A stretch of 37,091 bases of DNA from Akkermansia muciniphila (lineage in GTDB: Bacteria > Verrucomicrobiota > Verrucomicrobiia > Verrucomicrobiales > Akkermansiaceae): positions 1 to 37,091 of the forward strand of contig CAMDCV010000039.1 of the NCBI GenBank assembly GCA_945890645.1, written 5' to 3'. Every line of letters begins with the position of its first letter. Positions within the stretch are counted from its first letter, which is position 1. Under the pieces are notes generated by a model. It did no database searches, had not been told where the DNA came from, and worked only from the letters and a program-made list of their open reading frames with translations. Both the position numbers and the translations under genes were made by a program. Shown piece after piece: positions 23,930-31,258 of the stretch.

Positions 23930-24895
23930 TCACAAATCCATTTCTTCCAACTGCCGTAAATAAGCAAAACGTTCTTCATCGCTAGGCTCACCGCCGAGTA
24001 GTTCGAGCACTTGTTGCCACTCGTTCTCATACCCTGAACTCTCGCGAGAAACATTTTTCGCGGTTCCAATCAACCAAGACAGCGCGAGAAAATCACTCAA
24101 CCACAAATGTGCGCACGCATACATTACGGCGATTGCTTCAGCCGGACTCCCGAGTTGTGACTCTTGTGGGCAATCCAATTGAAATGCTTGCGGATGTGCC
24201 ATCAACTGCGCGACATACGGATTTTGATGAAGCGCCTTCGATAGTAAGACATTCGCTGTTTCATCTTGCCATGACGAAGCAGCATCGACATCACCCGTTT
24301 GTTGATAACGCTGCTCCGCTTCATCCGCCGCTTCGAGAAATCGCAACAGAGCTCGATGATAACAAAGAATCGTGCTTTCCTCCGTTACCAGTCGATCGAG
24401 CCAAGTGCGTGCTTCGGCAAGTCGACCATCGATCACGCACAATGAAAATAATTTTTCCGCGCACCCTAACGAATCGAGTGGATCTGCTTCCCAGACATTG
24501 AGATAAAATTGCTCCGCATCGCTCAGGTTTCCTAGCATTTCTGCCGTGGCAGCACGACCGAACAATGATAGCAGGTAAGGATGAACGATGCTGTCGGCCC
24601 AGGATGACGGGCTATGTCTGGCCTCGGCAATCTCTGCCGCGACCTCTTTTTCCGCATGTTGAATCGCAGCGTTGTAGAGCTTTTGAGCTTCTTCTGGATC
24701 GTTTGCTTGTTCGGCTCGCTGCCATAACATGGTAAGTCGAAGGGCGGGAGTTGCACATTGCTCAAAAAATTCATCAATACTGCGATTTTCCGATTGCTCA
24801 CGCAACCATGTCTCTGCTTCTTCGGCGCTTTCAAACTGGTGCTGCTCCAGAATGGCATCGAGGTGCTTGAGCCATTGTTCGATCGGTTGCGACAT
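23930..24895 (-). CDS. Helical-repeat protein, ST7-like (TPR)
   Basis: A 321-residue soluble protein without signal peptide, mostly helical and rich in Ala, Glu and Leu. A TPR-like unit at about residues 112-145 includes LFGRAATAEMLGNLSDAEQFYLNVWEADPLD. The later block KALHQNPYVAQLMAHPQAF, then GSPAEAIAVMYACAHLWLSDFLALSWLIG, resembles the C-terminal pattern of bacterial ST7-like proteins: NPYVPxYLLG, then a Glu-Ala helix, then ALxWL. The mammalian ST7 protein is a membrane protein of unclear function, so no role is implied. The C-terminal tail is strongly acidic (GGEPSDEERF). Nothing around it gives a functional hint. Confidence 0.55.
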   Translation of the reverse strand: MSQPIEQWLKHLDAILEQHQFESAEEAETWLREQSENRSIDEFFEQCATPALRLTMLWQRAEQANDPEEAQKLYNAAIQHAEKEVAAEIAEARHSPSSWADSIVHPYLLSLFGRAATAEMLGNLSDAEQFYLNVWEADPLDSLGCAEKLFSLCVIDGRLAEARTWLDRLVTEESTILCYHRALLRFLEAADEAEQRYQQTGDVDAASSWQDETANVLLSKALHQNPYVAQLMAHPQAFQLDCPQESQLGSPAEAIAVMYACAHLWLSDFLALSWLIGTAKNVSRESSGYENEWQQVLELLGGEPSDEERFAYLRQLEEMDL

Positions 24896-25021
24896 GCGCG
24901 AGAGTCACTTGTCTACCGCTCAAGTGTCAAGGCGGCATCGCGAAGGAGGGCCGACGACCACAAACAAATCTTGGCAATACAGATCGAGTTGCTAGACTAC
25001 ATATAACAAAAAACAGAAAAT

Positions 25022-26170
25022 ATGAGCACAGATCGTTTCACAGAAGTTACCAATACTGGCTGGTTCTCTCGGCTTGGCAAATCGATCGTAGGAGTCTTGT
25101 TAGGCATCGTGCTGACGGTTGGCGCTTTTCCGCTGCTGTGGTGGAATGAAGGTCGCAGTGTCAAAACGTATCAAGGGCTACTCGAAGGCGAAAAAGTTAC
25201 GGTCGAGGTTAATGCAGAGGCCGTGGATTCTGCGAACGACGGCAAACTCGTACATACCATCGGCAAAGCTGAGGCAAAAGATGCGGTCCGTGATGATTTA
25301 TTCAATGTAGCTAGCCCTGGCATGATCAAGCTGCAACGAGAGGTGGAACTCTATCAGTGGGTCGAGAAAAAACAGACACGCCAGAAAACCAAGATGGGTG
25401 GTGGCGAGGAAACGGTGACGGAATACACGTATGAGAAAAAATGGGATGCCGAAATCAATAAGTCCGACGAGTTCAAAATTAAGGAAGGCCACGTGAATCC
25501 ACCACCCGCGTATCAATCGAGCACCTTTATTTCGAATCAAGCCACGCTTGGAGCCTTTCGTTTGCCTGAATTTCTGATCAACACATGGAACGACTACAAG
25601 TCACATGATCTACCGACTATTGAGAGTTTGCCTGAGCCGCTGCGGGCCAAAGCACAGTTGCGCGAGGGTTGGCTTTACCTCTCAGCCAATCCTAGCTCAC
25701 CGGAACTCGGCGATGCGCGTGTGAAATTCGAGTCGATCCCCGCAGGCGAAGCGAGCGTGCTGGCGAGTCAGCTCAAAGACACCTTCGAACCTTACACGAC
25801 CCAAACGAATACGCAGATCGCCCGTATTGCATCGGGTGCACAATCCAAAGAAGCGATGTTCGCTGCTGCAAAATCAGAAAACAAGATGATGACTTGGATA
25901 TTCCGAGGGCTCGGATTTTTCCTCATGTTCCTCGGGCTGGTCATGGTCTTTACACCATTCAAAGTATTGGCAAGTGTGCTTCCGATCGCCGGACGCATTG
26001 TGGGTGCCGGTGTTGGCTTCATTGCCTTTTTGCTCAGTGCCATGGGATCTACCCTTACGATTTCACTGGCGTGGTTGTGGTATCGCCCGGTGCTTGGGGT
26101 AAGTTTGTTGTGTCTTACCGTTATTAGCGTAGTGTTTCTCGCTAAGGCACTTCGCAAGAAAGCGGCTTGA
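25022..26170 (+). CDS. TMEM43-family membrane protein
   Basis: A 382-residue protein with an N-terminal membrane segment at about residues 22-42 (VGVLLGIVLTVGAFPLLWWNEG). A large soluble middle region follows, and three or four hydrophobic segments close the C-terminus (from about residue 288). The segment WWNEGRSVKTYQGLLEGE just after the first helix is the strongest family mark. TMEM43/LUMA proteins of eukaryotes sit in the nuclear envelope or ER; bacterial homologues exist but have no defined role. The middle region carries several Lys/Glu-rich stretches. The stop is 2 bp from the stop of the convergent phosphatase gene. A weakly AT-rich leader precedes the ATG. Confidence 0.75.
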   Translation: MSTDRFTEVTNTGWFSRLGKSIVGVLLGIVLTVGAFPLLWWNEGRSVKTYQGLLEGEKVTVEVNAEAVDSANDGKLVHTIGKAEAKDAVRDDLFNVASPGMIKLQREVELYQWVEKKQTRQKTKMGGGEETVTEYTYEKKWDAEINKSDEFKIKEGHVNPPPAYQSSTFISNQATLGAFRLPEFLINTWNDYKSHDLPTIESLPEPLRAKAQLREGWLYLSANPSSPELGDARVKFESIPAGEASVLASQLKDTFEPYTTQTNTQIARIASGAQSKEAMFAAAKSENKMMTWIFRGLGFFLMFLGLVMVFTPFKVLASVLPIAGRIVGAGVGFIAFLLSAMGSTLTISLAWLWYRPVLGVSLLCLTVISVVFLAKALRKKAA

Positions 26171-26172
26171 TA

Positions 26173-26826
26173 TTAGGGAGTGGAAACAAATAGCAAGTCG
26201 CACAGTTCACTTACATCTTCGATTAAATGAGTCGGCTTCGCGTCGAGTAGCACATTGCGGTTGTGATAACCCCAAGTCACTGCGATCGATTCAATCCCAG
26301 CCGCTTGTGCTGTGTGCAAATCCATCACGCTATCGCCTATCAATACCGCGTTCTTGGCCGACCAGGAGGGCGCATGAAGAATTTCCCACAGTCCGGTAGG
26401 GTCCGGCTTGTGTGGAATACCCCGGCGCTGTCCGACTACCCAGCCAAATGTATTGGGAAAAAGTACTTCTACTATGGTCGTCGTAAATGGATGCGGTTTG
26501 TTCGACAGCACCGCCAAGCAATCGCCGCTTGCGCGCAGTTTTCCCAACAATTCTTGGATGCCGACGTAAGGCTCGGTGCCCTCTTGCCAATGCGCCGCGT
26601 AGTGCTCGCGGAATTTTTGCAGCACGGCGGCAAACGTATGCTCGTCCGCATTCTTTAATGCCCGGCGCACCAGCATTTCCGCACCGTCACCAATAAATGT
26701 ACGAACTTGCGCGGGTTCGTGGGTGTCTTGGCCCTGCGAAGCTAGGGCAGCATTCAAGCTGGCGCCGATACCAGGCAATGAATCGACGAGTGTACCATCC
26801 AAATCGAAAATCCATCCTCTGCTCAC
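26173..26826 (-). CDS. HAD-superfamily phosphatase (phosphoglycolate phosphatase type)
   Basis: A 217-residue HAD hydrolase with all four motifs. Motif I is FDLDGTLVDS near the N-terminus, where the first Asp is the nucleophile. Motif II is LAVLSNKP (about residues 104-111) and motif III the lysine in PHKPDPTG. Motif IV is VLIGDSVMDLHTAQAAG near residue 165. Helical cap insertions between motifs I and II indicate the C1 cap, as in Gph and PGMB. Gph hydrolyses 2-phosphoglycolate formed during DNA 3'-end repair, which would suit a position beside lexA, but related HADs act on other sugar phosphates. It is 12 bp downstream of the one-TM protein gene, likely in the same transcript. Confidence 0.88.
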   Translation of the reverse strand: MSRGWIFDLDGTLVDSLPGIGASLNAALASQGQDTHEPAQVRTFIGDGAEMLVRRALKNADEHTFAAVLQKFREHYAAHWQEGTEPYVGIQELLGKLRASGDCLAVLSNKPHPFTTTIVEVLFPNTFGWVVGQRRGIPHKPDPTGLWEILHAPSWSAKNAVLIGDSVMDLHTAQAAGIESIAVTWGYHNRNVLLDAKPTHLIEDVSELCDLLFVSTP

Positions 26827-26838
26827 GCGCCGAATTTA

Positions 26839-27237
26839 TCAGAAACCGATCAAGGTCACCAGCTCGGTATCGGAAAATTCGCCCAAATGATCCGTGGCTG
26901 CCAGCAGTACTTCCTGATGAGCAACCTCATCGAGAGTGGCGAAAGCATCCACGGGTTCTGCCGGTTGTGCGACGATCGTTTCCGTTGGCTCTGGCAAGAA
27001 GATCATCACTGCCGCAATTGTGAGGGCGGCGGCCATAGCTCCGACTGCCGTGACAACCCTGTACGAGCGAGCCCAGAAGGAAGAGGGTCGTTCCGCCGTG
27101 CGGGTCGCTTGAATGACGCGATCCGCGAAATCAGGCGAAACCTTGGCCGCAGGCGACTGACGCAACAAATCCCACACGGGATCGTGCGATACGTCTTGAT
27201 TGGAATGATTTTTGTCGTTTTGTTGCGGTGCTGTCAT
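26839..27237 (-). CDS. One-TM protein of the kind often encoded beside sigma factors in PVC bacteria
   Basis: A 132-residue protein with a cytoplasmic N-terminal part (residues 1-60), one membrane helix at about 61-81, and an outer part of 50 residues. The N-terminal segment DPVWDLLRQSPAAKVSPDFADRV and the C-terminal HLGEFSDTELVTLIGF are patterns I recall from small membrane proteins paired with RNA polymerase sigma factors. That would imply an anti-sigma-like role, but no sigma gene is adjacent, so this is tentative. A clear ribosome-binding site, AGGAGG, lies just upstream of ATG 27237, which fixes the start; several neighbours (mnmG, cdd, rpmA) show none. lexA ends 62 bp upstream. Confidence 0.6.
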   Translation of the reverse strand: MTAPQQNDKNHSNQDVSHDPVWDLLRQSPAAKVSPDFADRVIQATRTAERPSSFWARSYRVVTAVGAMAAALTIAAVMIFLPEPTETIVAQPAEPVDAFATLDEVAHQEVLLAATDHLGEFSDTELVTLIGF

Positions 27238-27299
27238 CGGAACCTCCTGACCGATCCAACAAGCAAGAGTCGAAAAAGTCGCGCAAAAATTGTAAATAT

Positions 27300-27917
27300 T
27301 TATGCTGCCTGGCGCAACAGTGCCACTAATACGCCCTGCACGATCAATTCGCGAGCGGGAATGAGGTCGGGGAAATTCTTGTTTTCGGCGTGGAGGAAGG
27401 GCTTGCCGTTTTCGACGACGTAGCGTTTCAGCGTGGTTTCGCCGTCGATCAATGCGGCAACAACATCGCCATTGCGCGGCTCGCGGAATTCCATGATCAC
27501 GACGTCGCCATCGCAAATGTGGGCATCGACCATCGATTCGCCACGAACTTTCAGTGCGAAGGTGCGTGCGGACCGCTGGATGCCGAGCGAACGAACATCA
27601 ATCGATAAACAGCCTTCTTTCTCCGGCGTGGTGTAATCGCCAAATCCAGCGGCAATGCGACCGTAGATGGGGATATCCACAATTTCTTCGCGATCCAATT
27701 CATCGGGAAATGCGACGGCTCTGGCTTTGCCGGGTAGTCGCTGAATGGCGCCCTTTTTTTCGAGGGCACGCAAATGACTCATGGCCGCCGTTTGACTGGC
27801 AAAGCCAAAGTAATGCTGAAGCTCGCGCGTAGATGGCATGATGCCGGTCTTGCGCTGCGACGATTTGAGATAATCGAGGATCTCCTGCTGACGTGTTGTT
27901 AGGTTGGTTAAGCTCAT
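27300..27917 (-). CDS. lexA: LexA SOS-response repressor
   Basis: LexA represses DNA-damage genes and cleaves itself when RecA is activated. The 205-residue protein begins with a winged helix (LTTRQQEILDYLKSSQRKTG, then PSTRELQHYFGFASQTAAMSHL). The C-terminal S24 peptidase domain has the cleavage site Ala90-Gly91 in GRIAAGFG. The catalytic pair is Ser128 (in GESMVD) and Lys164 (in TTLKRY), so it should be self-cleaving. A palindrome TGTTCGACAGAACA lies 12-25 bp upstream of the start codon, which suggests autoregulation. No recA, imuB or dnaE2 is adjacent. The stop is 62 bp before the one-TM protein gene, and both may be read from the same promoter. Confidence 0.95.
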   Translation of the reverse strand: MSLTNLTTRQQEILDYLKSSQRKTGIMPSTRELQHYFGFASQTAAMSHLRALEKKGAIQRLPGKARAVAFPDELDREEIVDIPIYGRIAAGFGDYTTPEKEGCLSIDVRSLGIQRSARTFALKVRGESMVDAHICDGDVVIMEFREPRNGDVVAALIDGETTLKRYVVENGKPFLHAENKNFPDLIPARELIVQGVLVALLRQAA

Positions 27918-27928
27918 CTGATGAACAG

Positions 27929-27942
27929 TGTTCGACAGAACA
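27929..27942. promoter_or_regulatory. LexA operator (SOS box) TGTTC-N4-GAACA upstream of lexA
   Basis: TGTTCGACAGAACA is a palindrome with 5-bp arms around a 4-bp spacer, ending 12 bp before the lexA start. From memory, the LexA of Verrucomicrobia recognises TGTTC-N4-GAACA, which is neither the E. coli CTG-N10-CAG nor the Bacillus GAAC-N4-GTTC form exactly. The position fits autoregulation. Confidence 0.8.
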
Positions 27943-28012
27943 AACCAAGAAATTTACTCCGTGACAAGAAAAAAGGTGAGGAAAATTTTCATGCTCCACC
28001 GTAAGCTTAACT

Positions 28013-28441
28013 ATGATTACTGATTTTAAATCGTGGCTTCAAGAAGTGCTGGCTGAATTTTCCTGTCAAACTGGCACCATCCATCGCAGCACTGCCGAGG
28101 GCACACACCTCACACTAGTGACACAGATCGGCGTGCCCGAAGCTTTGTTGGATAAAATTTCGCTCATTCCCTTCGGTAAAGGAATCGCGGGAGCGGCCGC
28201 CGAACGTCGTGCACCGGTGGAACTGTGCAATCTGCAGCAAGACCTTGGTGGTGTTGCTCGTCCTGATGCGCGTCAGACGAACGTGTCAGGTTCACTGGCG
28301 GTGCCTATTTTTTCCACCGATGGCGAAAAAGTGTTAGGAGTGCTCGGTATAGGCATGATGGCGCCGCATGATTTTACTTGCGAGGAACAACAAGCCCTAG
28401 CGGAGAAAACCATGCCGTTGCGAGAAGAATTCGAACGCTGA
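28013..28441 (+). CDS. GAF-domain protein
   Basis: A 142-residue protein that is essentially one GAF domain. It shows the pattern of bacterial stand-alone GAF proteins: TGTIHRSTAEGTHLTLVTQIG, PFGKGIAGAAAERRAPVELCNLQ (the helix-turn region of the fold), GSLAVPIFSTDGEKVLGVLGIG. GAF domains bind small molecules such as cyclic nucleotides or sense redox state; the ligand here is unknown. The protein has no effector domain, so it may work as a subunit or redox sensor; methionine-(R)-sulfoxide reductase-type GAF proteins are also small, but their active-site cysteines are not apparent. It is the first of four same-strand genes spaced by 38, 4 and 26 bp, probably one operon, and it is divergent from lexA. 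Confidence 0.8.
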   Translation: MITDFKSWLQEVLAEFSCQTGTIHRSTAEGTHLTLVTQIGVPEALLDKISLIPFGKGIAGAAAERRAPVELCNLQQDLGGVARPDARQTNVSGSLAVPIFSTDGEKVLGVLGIGMMAPHDFTCEEQQALAEKTMPLREEFER

Positions 28442-28479
28442 TAGTTGACCCCCTGTGCGAAGGCTGCTAGTGTCACTTT

Positions 28480-28935
28480 ATGAAACCTGAAGATGCCGCA
28501 AAAAAAGTGCTCGATACGATGCTCGGACACCTTGGTTTCACTGCAACCATTGAACTCGAGCACGACGAGGAAGGGCCATGTTTGCAAATTTCCACGGCAC
28601 AGCCCGAGCTACTGATTGGGGATGAAGGTGATCGCCTCGATGACTTGCAGTACTTGGTAAATCGACTATTGCGCAAGCACTATGAGGAAGCCCCGCGTAT
28701 CAAAGTGGACTGCTCGCATTTCCGTCGCATTCAAGAAGACAAATTACGCACGGAGGTGAAGCAGCTCGCCGAGAAAGTCAAAGGCAGCGGGAAGCCCTTT
28801 CAAATGCGTCCGCTCAATGCGTATTACCGTCGTCTGGTCTATCAAGCCGTGCTCGATGATCCGCAAATCGAGGCTCACTCTCCCGATGGCACTAGCCGAT
28901 TAAAACGAATCACGCTTAGTCTAAAATCGAACTAA
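28480..28935 (+). CDS. Jag/KhpB-like KH-R3H protein with altered signature motifs
   Basis: A 151-residue protein with the order of Jag/KhpB (KH then R3H) but no Jag-N domain. The KH part spans about residues 20-95 and contains LLIGDEGDRLDDLQYLVNRLL, which matches the Jag pattern LIGxxGxTLDALQYL. The GxxG loop is Gly47-Asp-Glu-Gly50, with two acidic residues where RNA-binding KH domains normally have basic or small ones. The R3H part contains NAYYRRLVYQAVLDDP, where the expected R-x3-H is Arg117-x3-Tyr121. The fold is clear, but RNA binding in the usual way is doubtful. KhpB normally acts with KhpA in RNA regulation. Typical neighbours rpmH, rnpA and yidC are absent here. Confidence 0.8.
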   Translation: MKPEDAAKKVLDTMLGHLGFTATIELEHDEEGPCLQISTAQPELLIGDEGDRLDDLQYLVNRLLRKHYEEAPRIKVDCSHFRRIQEDKLRTEVKQLAEKVKGSGKPFQMRPLNAYYRRLVYQAVLDDPQIEAHSPDGTSRLKRITLSLKSN

Positions 28936-28939
28936 ATCT

Positions 28940-29392
28940 ATGAAAAAATGGCTCTTTAGTAATGCTACGATAGACCCCATGATTTCGGTCGCTTTACTGA
29001 TTCTTCGTGTCAGTATTGGGGCGATGATGATTGGGCTACACGGGTGGGAGAAATACCAAAATTTCGCGCAGAAAAAGGATTCCTTTCCTGTGCCGAGCAC
29101 TTTCCTTCTCAACTCATGGATGAACTCCACGACCAGTTTAGTCTGCACAATTTTTGCGGAAGTCGTTTGTAGCGCGCTGTTGATTGTAGGTTTTGCGACT
29201 CGCCCTGCTGCCGCGGTGTTGGCTTTTACAATGGGAATCGCTGCTTTTGTTGTGCTCAAAACGCAGCCGATGGCAGGCAAGGAATTGGCGCTGATGTACC
29301 TCACGGCCGCAGTCGTATTACTCTTTACAGGAGCAGGTGCCTATTCATTTGATGCGCGATTTTCCATCGTCAAAAAGCGCATGTTCAGTTAA
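28940..29392 (+). CDS. DoxX-family membrane protein
   Basis: A 150-residue membrane protein with four hydrophobic helices: about residues 17-38, 68-90, 95-115 and 120-138. The motif in the first helix region, LILRVSIGAMMIGLHGWEKYQNF, matches the DoxX pattern of a GxxFxxHGxxK loop after the first membrane segment. The middle PAAAVLAFTMGIAAFVVLK also fits. DoxX proteins are implicated in thiosulfate:quinone oxidoreductases and in oxidative-stress complexes, but most members are uncharacterised. It starts 4 bp after the preceding stop, so translation is probably coupled to the Jag-like gene. Confidence 0.85.
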   Translation: MKKWLFSNATIDPMISVALLILRVSIGAMMIGLHGWEKYQNFAQKKDSFPVPSTFLLNSWMNSTTSLVCTIFAEVVCSALLIVGFATRPAAAVLAFTMGIAAFVVLKTQPMAGKELALMYLTAAVVLLFTGAGAYSFDARFSIVKKRMFS

Positions 29393-29418
29393 CGCGCGGC
29401 GCAACGAATTGATACGCC

Positions 29419-29787
29419 ATGCAAACGCAACGTCTTGTCCTCCCCGCAGATCTGAATCAATACGGTTTTCTTTTCGGGGGTCGTTTGCTGGCTTGGGTCG
29501 ATGAAGCTTCGTGGATTGCGGCAAGTTTGGAGTTTCCGCAGTGTCGCTTTGTCACGATCGCTATGGATGATGTACAATTTCACCACAGTGTACGCGAAGG
29601 CACCATTCTCACGATTGATTCGCGGTTGCAAAAAACGGGCAATACTTCCGTGACTTACACCGTGCAAGTCATCGATACACGGCGCAGTCTGGAAGAAGTT
29701 CTCTTTGCTACTACGGTGACCTTTGTCAATGTGGACGAACAAGGGAAGAAACAAGCCATCGCGCCACTTTCCAAGTGCCAAGCCTGA
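29419..29787 (+). CDS. Acyl-CoA thioesterase (hotdog fold, YciA-like)
   Basis: A 122-residue single hotdog domain. The N-terminal signature LNQYGFLFGGRLLAWVDEAS (about residues 12-31) corresponds to NxxGxLFGGxLxxWMDEAA of the YciA/BFIT thioesterases. Asn13 and Asp28 are in the catalytic positions. The following FVTIAMDDVQFHHSVREGTIL matches the conserved substrate-site strand. The enzymes hydrolyse acyl-CoA to free acid and CoA; chain-length preference cannot be read here. It is the last gene of the probable GAF-jag-doxX-thioesterase operon. The convergent E2 gene ends 45 bp away. Confidence 0.9.
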   Translation: MQTQRLVLPADLNQYGFLFGGRLLAWVDEASWIAASLEFPQCRFVTIAMDDVQFHHSVREGTILTIDSRLQKTGNTSVTYTVQVIDTRRSLEEVLFATTVTFVNVDEQGKKQAIAPLSKCQA

Positions 29788-29809
29788 GGTTGAAAATATT
29801 AGATGGCCT

Positions 29810-29826
29810 GATGCTTGAAAAGCATC
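29810..29826. terminator. Weak hairpin between convergent thioesterase and E2 genes
   Basis: GATGCTT and AAGCATC form a perfect 7-bp stem with a three-base loop in the 45-bp gap between two convergent genes. The T-rich tail (GTCATTTT) on the plus side is poor, so this is only a possible terminator. Confidence 0.35.
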
Positions 29827-29832
29827 GTCATT

Positions 29833-31143
29833 TTAGACCAACATCAGCGCTGGACTTTCGATCAATTTCTTCACTTCGCTGAGGAACGCAGCGGCGATGG
29901 CTCCATCGACCACGCGGTGATCGCAGGAGAGCCCGAGATTGATGCGTTGGCCGACGACGATTTGACCGTTTTTCACCACGGGTTTTTCGATCACAGCACC
30001 GACCGAGAGAATGGCGGCTTGTGGTGGATTGACAATCGCATCGAAGGACTCGATGCCCCAGGCACCAAGGTTCGAGATTGTGATCGTGCCACCATCGAAC
30101 TCATCCGGACGGAGTTTGCGATCCTTGGCGCGCACGGCGAAATCCTTTACTTCGCGAGAAATTTGCAGCAGCGATTTGGTTTCGGCGTTTTTCACGACGG
30201 GAGTCACCAGACCATCCTCGATGGCGATGGCGACCGAGAGTCCGACCGAACCGAAGCGCACGATGTGATCACCGCCAAAAGAGGCATTGATCGCAGGCAC
30301 TGCCATGGTGGCATTGATGAGCGCCTTCATGATGAAATCGTTCACCGAATATTTGTTACCGGTGGTGCCTGCGGCTTGATCGTTGATTTGCTTGCGCAAG
30401 CTCATCAGCGAGGAGGCATCGGCTTCGACGTGCAGATAGAAATGGGGTATCGTCTGTTTGGAAGTCAGCAGACGACTGGCAATAATCTTGCGCAGGGAGG
30501 AGAGTTCGATGATTTGATCTTCCGCTTTCGCGACTGGGAGAATCGCCGTGGGTGCGGGCGCGGCCGGTGTGGGCGAAGTGGCGCGTGCCTTGGAGGCAGC
30601 CGCAAGGGCAGAAGCAGCAGCGGCGAGTGGGCTCGCGGTTGAGGGAGCGGGGGCACTTGCGGGCTTGCCTGCGGCGGCTTCCACGTCCTTGCGAACGATG
30701 CGTCCGCCAGGTCCGCTACCGGTAAGGGTCGCGAGGTTTACACTGAGAGAAGCGGCAACCTTGCGGGCCAGAGGAGAAGATTTGATGCGATCGCCAGAGG
30801 CTGCGGGAGCTGCTACGGGTGCCGTAGCAGTCGAGGGTGTCGAAGCGGCAGGAGCGGCGGCGGTTGCTGTTGGGGCTGCTGCAGGAGCGGCAGCGGGCGC
30901 GGCATCATTGCCATCGAGCACGCCAAGAACAGTTCCAATAGCAGCTTTTCCACCAGCAGGAACGTGGATGGCAGTGAGCACACCCTCATCGAAGGCTTCC
31001 ATTTCCATCGTTGCTTTGTCGGTTTCGACCTCCGCAATGATGTCGCCGATTTCCACGCGGTCACCGACATTTTTGTGCCATTTGAGCAAAGTGCCTTCGG
31101 TCATCGTGTCCGAAAGCTTGGGCATTTCAATATTTACAGCCAT
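29833..31143 (-). CDS. pdhC: Dihydrolipoamide acetyltransferase (E2 of pyruvate dehydrogenase)
   Basis: E2 forms the core of the 2-oxoacid dehydrogenase complex and transfers the acetyl group from lipoyl to CoA. The 436-residue product has one N-terminal lipoyl domain with Lys43 in TDKATMEME. Next come a long Ala/Pro linker (about residues 80-115) and an E3/E1-binding domain around IKSSPLARKVAASLSVNLA and GSGPGGRIVRKDVE. A second Ala/Pro linker leads to the catalytic domain, which ends with CDHRVVDGA (His409, Asp413). MPKLSDTMTEG at the start favours the pyruvate class. The gene is separate from pdhAB and oppositely oriented. No E3 (lpd) gene is near. The low-complexity linkers explain the long open frames on the other strand. 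Confidence 0.93.
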   Translation of the reverse strand: MAVNIEMPKLSDTMTEGTLLKWHKNVGDRVEIGDIIAEVETDKATMEMEAFDEGVLTAIHVPAGGKAAIGTVLGVLDGNDAAPAAAPAAAPTATAAAPAASTPSTATAPVAAPAASGDRIKSSPLARKVAASLSVNLATLTGSGPGGRIVRKDVEAAAGKPASAPAPSTASPLAAAASALAAASKARATSPTPAAPAPTAILPVAKAEDQIIELSSLRKIIASRLLTSKQTIPHFYLHVEADASSLMSLRKQINDQAAGTTGNKYSVNDFIMKALINATMAVPAINASFGGDHIVRFGSVGLSVAIAIEDGLVTPVVKNAETKSLLQISREVKDFAVRAKDRKLRPDEFDGGTITISNLGAWGIESFDAIVNPPQAAILSVGAVIEKPVVKNGQIVVGQRINLGLSCDHRVVDGAIAAAFLSEVKKLIESPALMLV

Positions 31144-31258
31144 GGTTTTGAAAAAATCTGTTGGAAGCGGGCGGAATCGTAGGCGAAGCCTTGCGAATAT
31201 GCCAGTTTTTTCTGTGGCAATTCATCAAGTCACCAAGCCGCGACGAGGCATCCTGTTA

